NCBI GenBank assembly: GCA_946482355.1 | Contig: CAMLRE010000154.1 | Coordinates: forward strand, 1 to 5,823 | DNA length: 5,823 bases | Origin: an uncultured Bdellovibrio sp. | GTDB lineage: Bacteria > Bdellovibrionota > Bdellovibrionia > Bdellovibrionales > Bdellovibrionaceae | Direction of reading: 5' to 3' | Shown here: in pieces, positions 1-5,493 of the stretch | How positions within the stretch are numbered: the first letter of the stretch is position 1 | Layout of the letters: each line of letters begins with the position of its first letter | Program-made: the position numbers and the translations under genes | Notes under the pieces: generated by a model | The model's input: only the letters and a program-made list of their open reading frames with translations | What the model was told of the DNA's origin: nothing | Database searches by the model: none

Positions 1-291
1 TTGGGCATCGGCAATGATTAATTTCACTTCGTGCTCGGCTTCTGTTTTCATTTGCTCAGTTATTTTCGTAGCTTGCGTAATAGCGCTACGTAAAACATTA
101 TCGCGGTCACGAAATTCGTGAAGTTGTAATTCTTTTTCTTTTAATTCTTCAGTTAATGTTTGAATTTGTTGTGCCAGGTTTTCAGTCTGTGCAGCAATAA
201 CCGTAAGAAAGTTAACTACTTGTTCAGGATCAAAGCCCATCATCTTACGATCGAAGGTCTTATTTGCTATTTCAGTAGGGTAAAATTTCAT
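1..291 (-). CDS. divIVA: DivIVA-family polar/septal scaffold protein, N-terminal part (runs off left edge)
   Basis: The minus strand opens with ATG at 291-289 and stays open for 97 codons to the left edge, so the C-terminus is missing. Residues about 4-28 match the DivIVA N-terminal signature: YPTEIANKTF, then a short basic stretch, then MGFDPEQVVNFL, corresponding to the family pattern of a T-P-x-(D/E)-I motif, a K-x-F motif, and a G-(Y/F)-D-x-x-x-V-x-x-F-L motif. In known DivIVA proteins this region forms the membrane-curvature-binding head. From about residue 32 the sequence is Gln/Glu/Lys-rich with hydrophobic spacing, as expected for the family coiled coil, and includes the usual RDRDNVLRSAI-like segment. 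A GGAGG ribosome site (302-298) lies 6 bases before the ATG and fixes the start. It lies downstream of proC on the same strand, a conserved neighbourhood. The likely role is a coiled-coil scaffold at poles or division sites. Family assignment is firm; the exact role here is inference. Confidence 0.88.
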   Translation of the reverse strand, partial: MKFYPTEIANKTFDRKMMGFDPEQVVNFLTVIAAQTENLAQQIQTLTEELKEKELQLHEFRDRDNVLRSAITQATKITEQMKTEAEHEVKLIIADAQ

Positions 292-332
292 TTAATTCCT
301 CCATGAATCAAATTAACGAAACCCGTGGTTCA

Positions 333-368
333 CTATTTTAGTATAGGTAATACTTGCCCTAAAAAAAA
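333..368 (-). promoter_or_regulatory. Possible divIVA promoter with a 15-bp dyad over the -10
   Basis: On the minus strand, TATACT (345-340) is close to the consensus -10 box. It sits about 49 bases before the divIVA ATG, which would give a leader of roughly 40 bases. The -35 position at 17-base spacing falls in the T-run (368-361) and is poor, so any sigma-70 match is partial. The -10 is embedded in an inverted repeat, AGTAT-AGGTA-ATACT (340-354 on the plus strand), which could be an operator. The promoter would let divIVA be expressed separately from proC. This is a weak call from short motifs only. Confidence 0.3.
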
Positions 369-423
369 GTCGAGTCCAAGGATGTGCTTATATCCTGTAC
401 TTTAGGTTGAGCGACAAAAGTCG
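361..423 (-). terminator. Candidate weak terminator/attenuator after proC
   Basis: Read on the minus strand, a CGAC-TTTT-GTCG hairpin (423-412) is followed by an AGGAT/ATCCT hairpin (396-392 with 383-379, 8-base loop). A second CGAC (372-369) then runs straight into eight T residues (368-361). The GTCG at 415-412 can pair either with the upstream CGAC (tight loop) or with the downstream CGAC next to the T-tract. Only the second pairing resembles an intrinsic terminator, and its closing stem is just 4 bp. It lies between proC and divIVA, where transcription from proC could be reduced before the possible divIVA promoter. The stems are short, so strength is doubtful. Confidence 0.3.
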
Positions 424-441
424 TAATGCTTTGTGTGGAAG

Positions 442-472
442 CCAGACCTACGTCGCGGACGGCTAAGTCTGG
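442..472 (-). other. Hairpin spanning the proC stop codon
   Basis: On the minus strand, CCAGACTTA (472-464) pairs with TAGGTCTGG (450-442), with one G-T wobble. After a 2-base GC bulge, CGTC (461-458) pairs with GACG (454-451) around a CGC loop. This gives 13 bp in total. The TAG stop of proC (465-463) is inside the left arm and bulge. No T-run follows, so it is not a standard intrinsic terminator by itself. It folds better as minus-strand RNA, because the wobble becomes an A-C mismatch on the other strand, and this matches the direction of transcription. It may be a 3'-end stabiliser or part of a composite termination region with the T-tract about 75 bases further on. Confidence 0.55.
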
Positions 473-1293
473 CGGGCGATTTCTTGTGAGCGTAAAGCAG
501 CTTTTTCAAAGCTTATGCGAAGTGCGCGTTCGATTTCTAATTCGCGCATCGAATTTAGTCCGGCAGCCGTCACTCCTTTTTTAGAAGTCACACGCTGTTG
601 CAATTCTTCAATATCAACACCAGCTGATTGGGCTGCTAAAAGAGAAGCGCCAACGAAAGTTTCAATCGTCATCATCTTAGCTTGTTCAGGGGTAAAACCG
701 TGTTCGATGATCCAATCTTGCCAGTACATCATCATTTCAAAAACGAAACCCGTGCCACTTGAGCAAGAGATCATTAAAGCATCGAATTGATCTTCAGTTT
801 CTAATTCTAAGATCACACCTAAACCTGAAAATAAATCTTTTGTGATTTCAGTCACAACTTCATCTTTTTTATTCGCTAACACACCTAAAACACCGCGGCC
901 GATAAGTGATGGCGTGTTTGGCATTAAGCGAACTAATCTAGGTTGTGGAATCATTTTTTGTAATGAACGCATTGTGATTCCCGCTGCTAGCGAGATCACG
1001 ATTTGATTTTCGTTGAACGCTGAAGCTAAGTTAGCCATCGCTTGCGGAAGATCCTGTGGTTTCATCGCTAAGATCACGATGTCACATTCTTCAACGATTT
1101 GTTCATTATGTTCACGAACTTGAATTTGATATAATTCTTTTAACTTAAGAGGCTTACCCGGAGTGCGGTTTGAAACTAAGATTTGATCTGGTCTTAGTAA
1201 TTTTGACTCTACCATTCCTTTGATAAGAGCCTGAGCCATATGTCCTGCGCCGATGAAACCAACTTTGTACGTCTTAAGTAAAGGATGAGTCAT
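463..1293 (-). CDS. proC: Pyrroline-5-carboxylate reductase (proline biosynthesis), somewhat divergent
   Basis: This 276-residue cytosolic enzyme is predicted to reduce 1-pyrroline-5-carboxylate to L-proline with NAD(P)H, the last step of proline synthesis. Its length fits the family (E. coli ProC is about 269). The Rossmann nucleotide-binding turn GFIGAGHM is at 12-19. AMKPQ (76-80) matches the family A-V-K-P motif, and MPNTP is at 124-128. The C-terminal helical dimerisation domain starts near 165, with a modified SGTGFVF (179-185) where S-G-S-G-P-A-Y is usual. RVTSKKGVT (234-242) stands where V-T-S-(P/K)-G-G-T-T is usual, so one Gly and one Thr of the substrate loop are changed. The start is the only ATG placed ahead of the Rossmann strand. 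It lies 9 bases after the stop of the Maf-YggS gene and has no clear Shine-Dalgarno site, which suggests translational coupling. Adjacency to YggS is a classic conserved arrangement. A divergent paralogue with another imine substrate is possible but less likely. Confidence 0.9.
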   Translation of the reverse strand: MTHPLLKTYKVGFIGAGHMAQALIKGMVESKLLRPDQILVSNRTPGKPLKLKELYQIQVREHNEQIVEECDIVILAMKPQDLPQAMANLASAFNENQIVISLAAGITMRSLQKMIPQPRLVRLMPNTPSLIGRGVLGVLANKKDEVVTEITKDLFSGLGVILELETEDQFDALMISCSSGTGFVFEMMMYWQDWIIEHGFTPEQAKMMTIETFVGASLLAAQSAGVDIEELQQRVTSKKGVTAAGLNSMRELEIERALRISFEKAALRSQEIARQT

Positions 1294-1302
1294 ATAAAAA
1301 GA

Positions 1303-2523
1303 CTACTTTACTTTTTGCCTTTCGCCAAACAAAACCGTGCCGATTCGAATCCATGTCGCACCTTCTTTCAAGGCGACTTCGTAATCGTGGCTGGTTCCCA
1401 TAGAAAGTTCTTTAACTTGTAAGCGATTGGCCAAAGTTTTTAATTTTTTAAAATGAACTTGATTGTCTAAAGCTTCATTTTGCAGGGGAGGCATGGTCAT
1501 AAGACCCACGATTTTAACGTGAGTTAACTGAGTCAATTTATCCCAGGCAGCGATAACGCTGGATTCGTCGAAACCCGCTTTGGTGGCCTCGTTCGCTAGA
1601 TTTACTTGGATAAAAACTTTTTGCACAAAACCGATTTCAGACGCTTTTTTTGAAACTAATTCGGCTAATTCTAAAGAATCAATGGCGTGCAAATAAGCAA
1701 AGTTATTTTTTAAATACTTTACTTTGTTTTTTTGAATCGGGCCGATCAAATGCCATTCTAAATTTAATTCTTTTAAGGCTTCAACTTTTTCTAAAGCCTC
1801 TTGAATATAGTTTTCACCAAAAGCTTTTTGCCCTTGCGAGGCCAGTTCACGAATTTTTTCTAACGGCTGTAATTTGCTAACCGCCAGTAAATGCTGGTCA
1901 GAATTAAGTTTGGCTTTAATTTGTGAAAGCGGTGATTTTTCAAACGACCAATTTTTAGCGATAAAGATTTTTTCTAAGGCCGAAAGTGGAAGACCAACGA
2001 CGTTGTTGTAATCCCCAACAAACTTTTCCACAAACTTTCCACCTAAACCTTGAATGGCGTAAGAGCCGGCTTTATCCATCGGTTCGCCGGTTTTGATGTA
2101 ATCCCAGATGTCTTGGTCGTTCAAATTTTTGAAAAAAACTTGCGATGTCTCGATATGAGACGTGATCTCTTTAGTACTTTGGTCCAGCAGGATAATCGCG
2201 GTCTTTACCTCGTGCATTTTGCCTGAAAGTTTCTTCAAAGTATCAAATGCATCCTGTTCGTTTTCAGGTTTTCCAATCGCTGAATTGCCTAAACAAACCA
2301 TGGTGTCTGAAGCCAAAATAATATTGCCCGGATTTTTGTCAGGACATAGGTCCAGGCAAGCCAGGGCTTTTCGTTTCGCAATGTCGATTATCTGCTCGTC
2401 TAAGCTTAGGTTTTCATTCGGAATTTCCGATATGAAGACTGGGAATGAGACAAAATAATAACCGGCTTTTTTCAGAATTTCTGCGCGCCGCGGAGATTGC
2501 GAAGCTAGGACAATTTTTTTCAT
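1303..2523 (-). CDS. maf-yggS: Maf nucleotide pyrophosphatase fused to YggS/PLPBP pyridoxal-phosphate homeostasis protein
   Basis: One 406-residue open frame carries two complete-looking families. Residues 1 to about 195 are Maf: SQSPRR (8-13), ASDTMV with the likely catalytic Asp73, GKP (84-86), GKMHEVKT (101-108), DKAGSYAIQG (150-159) and NNVVGLPL (173-180). The YAIQG form is typical of the YhdE-like branch, which hydrolyses dTTP/UTP and modified pyrimidine nucleotides to monophosphates. Residues about 200-406 are YggS/PLPBP: AVSK with PLP lysine Lys217, FGENYIQE (235-242), WHLIGPIQKNK (257-267), QVNLANEATKAGF (306-318), SMGTSHD (374-380) and RIGTVLFGER (393-402). YggS proteins bind PLP and buffer its level without known catalysis. 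The YggS part is about 205 residues against about 230 for free-standing members; the missing length is mostly the N-terminal helix before the first strand. The usual SMGMSxD phosphate loop reads SMGTSHD. The gene is first in a minus-strand unit with proC. The ATG at 2523-2521 lacks a clear Shine-Dalgarno site. Confidence 0.9.
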   Translation of the reverse strand: MKKIVLASQSPRRAEILKKAGYYFVSFPVFISEIPNENLSLDEQIIDIAKRKALACLDLCPDKNPGNIILASDTMVCLGNSAIGKPENEQDAFDTLKKLSGKMHEVKTAIILLDQSTKEITSHIETSQVFFKNLNDQDIWDYIKTGEPMDKAGSYAIQGLGGKFVEKFVGDYNNVVGLPLSALEKIFIAKNWSFEKSPLSQIKAKLNSDQHLLAVSKLQPLEKIRELASQGQKAFGENYIQEALEKVEALKELNLEWHLIGPIQKNKVKYLKNNFAYLHAIDSLELAELVSKKASEIGFVQKVFIQVNLANEATKAGFDESSVIAAWDKLTQLTHVKIVGLMTMPPLQNEALDNQVHFKKLKTLANRLQVKELSMGTSHDYEVALKEGATWIRIGTVLFGERQKVK

Positions 2524-2554
2524 TCAACCAAATTTATAAACCAAAAGAGGATCT
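2524..2554. promoter_or_regulatory. 31-base divergent gap between maf-yggS and tadC
   Basis: These 31 bases separate two divergent start codons. They contain the palindrome TTTATAAA (2533-2540), which gives a TATAAA box on both strands (2535-2540 plus, 2538-2533 minus). If the minus-strand box were used as a -10, transcription would begin only a few bases before the maf ATG, giving an almost leaderless message. This fits the absence of a Shine-Dalgarno site there. On the plus side, AGAGG (2546-2550), 4 bases before the tadC ATG, is the ribosome site. No convincing -35 box is visible for either direction at 16-18 base spacing, so the true promoters could lie inside the neighbouring coding sequences. 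Confidence 0.35.
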
Positions 2555-3463
2555 ATGGGTAGTGCTGAACTCATGTTATTTACTGGTCTCATCCTAGCGG
2601 GTGTGGCGGTTTATCTTTTCATGACTTCCATTTTGGCGGGTAAACCCGGCGAAGCGCAATTGCAATGGGCCAGCGGTACTGAACCAGTTAAATCTAAAAA
2701 TGGAATCATCAATCTTTGCCGTCCGATGGTGCATCAGTTCACTCTGCAACATGCGGCAAAATTTAAATCTGAAAGCTATCGTAAAAAAATCCGTCACTTG
2801 ATCAAAGTGGGCGGCATGACATCTGAGATGAACGAAGATGAATTTATCGGTTACCAGATTTTCTTAGGTATCGCGTTTCCGATTTTTTTAATCATCATGA
2901 ACTTTTCATTAGACTTAGGATTTTCTCCGCTGATTTTAGCCATGTTAGGTGTTGTGGGATGGTTCATGCCACAGATGCACTGTAAAGCGCAGAAGAACAT
3001 CAGAACCTTAAGCGTTCAACAAGACATGCCGTTTTTTATCGACTTACTTGCACTATCAGTTGAAGCGGGTCTTGATTTCTTCGGAGCTATTCAAAAAATC
3101 GTGGATAAAGTGGCTGATGAAAATTCAGTGTTAGCTGAAGAATTTAAAACTGTTTTAAAAGATATCAAAATCGGTTCATCAAAAACAGATGCCTTAAAAG
3201 AAATGGCCGCGCGTTTAGATATGCCAGAGATCACTTCTTTTGTGGCCGTGTTAATCGATGCCGAAGCCACCGGTGCTTCAATTTCACAGGTGTTAAAAGA
3301 CCAATCGGTGCAAATGCGTTTAGAGCGCTTTGTGCGTGCAGAAAAAGCCGGTGCGCGGGCTTCGCAATTAATTTTACTTCCATTAATGGGATTTATTTTA
3401 CCAGCCGTATTTATCATGGTTTTCGGACCAGTGATTTTAGGCTTTGTGTACGGAAAGAATTAA
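2555..3463 (+). CDS. tadC: TadC-like inner-membrane platform protein of a Tad/Flp pilus (T2SSF domain)
   Basis: This 302-residue integral membrane protein has a GspF/T2SSF domain. Predicted membrane segments are about 6-27 (N-terminal), 100-117, 123-140 and 272-298. The cytoplasmic domain lies between the third and fourth segments. Its start, QQDMPFFIDLLALSVEAGLD (155-174), matches the Tad signature of a polar lead, then L-D-L-L-x-L-x-V-E-A-G-L. It continues with FVAVLIDAEATGASISQVL (229-247) and an RxExxxRAEKAGARAS-type stretch (256-270) before the last membrane helix with its LP and GP turns. In Tad systems TadB and TadC form the inner-membrane platform on which the TadA ATPase drives Flp pilin assembly. 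The single VEAGLD motif and the length favour TadC over TadB. The start is supported by AGAGG at 2546-2550. It is the first gene of a plus-strand operon; no TadA, TadB or pilin is visible in this window. Confidence 0.87.
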   Translation: MGSAELMLFTGLILAGVAVYLFMTSILAGKPGEAQLQWASGTEPVKSKNGIINLCRPMVHQFTLQHAAKFKSESYRKKIRHLIKVGGMTSEMNEDEFIGYQIFLGIAFPIFLIIMNFSLDLGFSPLILAMLGVVGWFMPQMHCKAQKNIRTLSVQQDMPFFIDLLALSVEAGLDFFGAIQKIVDKVADENSVLAEEFKTVLKDIKIGSSKTDALKEMAARLDMPEITSFVAVLIDAEATGASISQVLKDQSVQMRLERFVRAEKAGARASQLILLPLMGFILPAVFIMVFGPVILGFVYGKN

Positions 3464-3466
3464 AAG

Positions 3467-3823
3467 ATGGCAAAACTTTACAAGATTCAACATGGGGATA
3501 AAGCCGAGCTTCTGATTGAAAATCTAGAGCTGGCCGAATCATTTTTTGCCCGTGGTAAAGGGTTACTCGGCCGAAAATCTTTAAGCCCGAATTCGGCGTT
3601 ATGGATTAAGCCTTGTAACAACATTCACACTTTTTTTATGAATTTTGCGATCGATTGCATTTTTGTGAATAAGAAAATGGAAATTGAAAAAATTGTTTCA
3701 GTTGTAAAACCCTATAAGATCATTGGGCCTTTTTGGAAAGCCTCGTCAGTTGTAGAAACAGCCGCTGGCAATGCAGAAAAGTGGAACCTTCAGGTAGGAG
3801 ATCAATTATATGTGGTCAGTTAG
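3467..3823 (+). CDS. DUF192 family protein
   Basis: This 118-residue protein lies 3 bases after tadC, with GGAAAG (3452-3457) as its ribosome site inside the end of tadC. Family landmarks are GLLGRKSL (32-39), the core NNIHTFFMNFAIDCIFVNK (51-69; family pattern h-T-F-F-M-x-x-P-I-D-x-x-F), and VVETAAGNAEKW (95-106) leading to QVGDQL (109-114; family pattern V-L-E-x-x-A-G-x-x-x-x-x-x-x-x-G-D). The usual Pro before Ile-Asp is Ala here. There is no signal peptide or membrane segment, so it is predicted to be cytoplasmic, unlike the secreted DUF192 proteins. The family forms a small beta-barrel of unknown biochemical function. From memory, DUF192 genes recur beside Tad/pilus genes in several lineages, so a role accessory to the pilus is possible but not shown. 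Its end overlaps the next gene by 14 bases. Confidence 0.87.
   Translation: MAKLYKIQHGDKAELLIENLELAESFFARGKGLLGRKSLSPNSALWIKPCNNIHTFFMNFAIDCIFVNKKMEIEKIVSVVKPYKIIGPFWKASSVVETAAGNAEKWNLQVGDQLYVVS
3796..3800 (+). promoter_or_regulatory. Ribosome binding site of the FHA sensor gene, inside the DUF192 gene
   Basis: AGGAG lies 9 bases before the ATG at 3810 and within the last codons of the DUF192 gene. It supports the overlapping start at 3810, which also places the first FHA strand (VRVLSGP) correctly at the N-terminus. The arrangement suggests coupled translation. Confidence 0.7.
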
Positions 3824-5483
3824 AGTATTGTCCGGCCCACAAACCGGACAGATCTTTGATTTAAAGATGGGAAAAAACCTGTTAGGTCGTGGTATGAGCT
3901 GTGATTTTAAAATCACCTCAGGCGGTATTTCGAAAGAGCACTGCGAGATTCACGTCTATAAAGATAAAGTGATCGTGGTTGATTTAAAATCAAGTAACGG
4001 AACATTCGTTAACGGCGTAAAAATTCAGAATTCAATTATTAAATTAGGTGATAAAGTCAGCGTGTTCGATGTGATTATGGATGTGATTCCGTCTCCGGAT
4101 ATTCGTCCAAAACCATCAGCTCCGGCACCGCGTCCGTTAGCGCCGCGCCCTCGTCCGCCAGCACCACCAAGACATATGCCACCACAGCAGATGTATCAGC
4201 AACCTCCTGCATTTCCGATGCAAGGTGGAGCTGCGATGCAAGCTCAATATCAGCAGCAAATGCCACCGTTTCAAGGTGTGCCACCACAGCAAAATAACTT
4301 TGGTGCAGCTGTTGAACCGCAAAAAACATTGGGTGAACGCATTGATGACTACATGGAAAATGTAGTGATGCCGGTATTTTATAAAATGTCGGTGGTGTTT
4401 CCATTTAAACAAGTGTTAATGGGTATGATGATTCTGTTTGTGGTGTTTGTCACAATGGCATCGATCTTTCCTCTGACAACTATTTTAAAAGAATCAAACT
4501 TTAATGAAGCTTCAAAACGCGCGAAAAGTGTGGCGCGTGCGATGGCTCGTATTAATGAGCAGGCTTTATTGTCAGGACAATTAAATAACTTAAATGTCAG
4601 CGAAGCTTTAAAAGAAGATGGTATTAAAGAAGCGATCATTATCCAACAATCTGACGGGGCTATTGTTGCTCCAACTGAAAAAGTGGGCCGTGATATGTCT
4701 AAAGGCTTCGTCATTCAAGCGCGTAAAGAACCACGCGCAATGGCCGCCCAAGTTGATGACAACACCATCGGTGCAAGTCATCCGATTGCAGCGTACGATC
4801 CTTTATCGGGTGAAACAGCTGTTAAATATGTAGCTATCGTATTTTATGATGTGAGTTCATTAAATGTAGATGATGGCCGTGTAGTTAGCTTATTCATGCA
4901 AACATTAGTTATCTCAGCTTTATTCGGTATTGCTTTATATCTGTTATTTGCACGCTTAATTGAATTTCCATTACGTGCATTGAACAAACAAATTGATACG
5001 GCCTTGCGTGAAAAAACAGATCGCACTGAAGTGGCCTTTGATTATCCAGAGTTACAAAAAACTGTAGCGAATGTGAATTTACTTTTAAACCGTCTATGGA
5101 ATGGTTTAAGCGATTCAGAAAATATGAAGCCTACACAAAACCGCGATGTGGAATTTTCACAAATGGTGAATATGATCACGCAACCTGCGGCGGTGATTAA
5201 TGTGAATGGTTCGGTGGTTTCATGTAACCATCAATTTGCAACACTGGTGCAAACATCGCCAGAAGCGTTAGTATCGCAAAACTACAATACGATTGTAGAC
5301 CCTGCGATGGTGCAAAATATTGAAAGTTTAATCGCGCGTGCAAAAGAATCTGTTTATGAAACGCATAGAGATAAAATTCCGTTCTCGCAATTTGAGTGCG
5401 AAATTAATTTACAAGCGTTTTTAGACAGTGCCGGAGCACCAGAGTACTTCTTTGTAAGTTTATCTAAGGTGAATCAGGAGTAA
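3810..5483 (+). CDS. Membrane sensor with FHA, periplasmic, HAMP-like and PAS-like regions, no output enzyme
   Basis: This 557-residue protein appears to be a signalling adaptor. Residues 1-92 are an FHA (phosphothreonine-binding) domain with LLGRGMSCD (24-32), the GISKEHC segment (39-45), and an intact SSNGTFVNG (61-69), so binding residues look preserved. Residues about 93-168 are a Pro/Gln/Met-rich flexible linker. A first membrane helix is at about 201-223. Residues about 224-358 are periplasmic, with a long helix and an AIIIQQSDGAIVAP strand-turn-strand (275-288), like a single Cache/PAS-type sensor. A second membrane helix at about 361-380 leads into a HAMP-like LIEFPLRALN (383-392) and a helical region to about 432. 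Residues about 446-553 look like a cytoplasmic PAS domain (TQPAAVINVNGSVVSCNHQF, 457-476). The protein ends there: no kinase, cyclase, phosphatase or methyl-accepting region is present. It overlaps the DUF192 gene and precedes a second FHA gene, implying joint action. The FHA call is firm; sensor and PAS calls are by pattern and moderate. Confidence 0.85.
   Translation: MWSVRVLSGPQTGQIFDLKMGKNLLGRGMSCDFKITSGGISKEHCEIHVYKDKVIVVDLKSSNGTFVNGVKIQNSIIKLGDKVSVFDVIMDVIPSPDIRPKPSAPAPRPLAPRPRPPAPPRHMPPQQMYQQPPAFPMQGGAAMQAQYQQQMPPFQGVPPQQNNFGAAVEPQKTLGERIDDYMENVVMPVFYKMSVVFPFKQVLMGMMILFVVFVTMASIFPLTTILKESNFNEASKRAKSVARAMARINEQALLSGQLNNLNVSEALKEDGIKEAIIIQQSDGAIVAPTEKVGRDMSKGFVIQARKEPRAMAAQVDDNTIGASHPIAAYDPLSGETAVKYVAIVFYDVSSLNVDDGRVVSLFMQTLVISALFGIALYLLFARLIEFPLRALNKQIDTALREKTDRTEVAFDYPELQKTVANVNLLLNRLWNGLSDSENMKPTQNRDVEFSQMVNMITQPAAVINVNGSVVSCNHQFATLVQTSPEALVSQNYNTIVDPAMVQNIESLIARAKESVYETHRDKIPFSQFECEINLQAFLDSAGAPEYFFVSLSKVNQE
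4086..4313 (+). repeat. Pro/Gln-rich low-complexity linker in the FHA sensor
   Basis: Within the FHA sensor gene this stretch encodes residues about 93-168, dominated by Pro, Gln, Ala and Met. It starts with Ala-Pro-Arg-Pro type units (APAPRPLAPRPRPPAP, 104-119) and continues with variant PPQQ units (124-127 and 158-161). At the DNA level CCACCACAGCA recurs at the two PPQQ sites. It is a tether between the cytoplasmic FHA domain and the first membrane helix and would allow the domain wide reach. The antisense open frames here are by-products of the biased composition. Confidence 0.7.
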
Positions 5484-5493
5484 GGTTTAAATA

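Noticed and set aside
515..790. Plus-strand open frame of 91 codons inside proC
   Set aside because: Fully opposite a well-supported enzyme, with no family motifs and no convincing upstream ribosome site.
1900..1945. Maf/YggS junction as a possible sequencing error joining two genes
   Set aside because: The frame passes through the junction without a stop, and the linker residues look like ordinary coding sequence. The first YggS strand follows at once, so a true fusion is simpler than an error, although only reads could settle it.
2162..2458. Plus-strand open frame of 98 codons inside the Maf half
   Set aside because: Antisense to conserved Maf motifs; the composition follows from the codons of the real gene.
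2511..2523. Run of seven A residues just after the maf-yggS ATG (minus strand) as a phase-variation tract
   Set aside because: ATG-AAA-AAA-ATT is a common start context in AT-rich genes, the run is short, and the frame is intact for 406 codons.
3091..3417. Minus-strand open frame of 108 codons inside tadC
   Set aside because: Antisense to the conserved T2SSF domain and lacks any recognisable feature of its own.
4075..4412. Two overlapping minus-strand open frames of about 90-110 codons opposite the FHA sensor linker
   Set aside because: They lie opposite the Pro/Gln-rich linker, where CC- and CAG-rich codons suppress antisense stops. Their translations are low-complexity (Cys/His/Trp-rich or Ala/Val-rich), with no recognisable motif or ribosome site.
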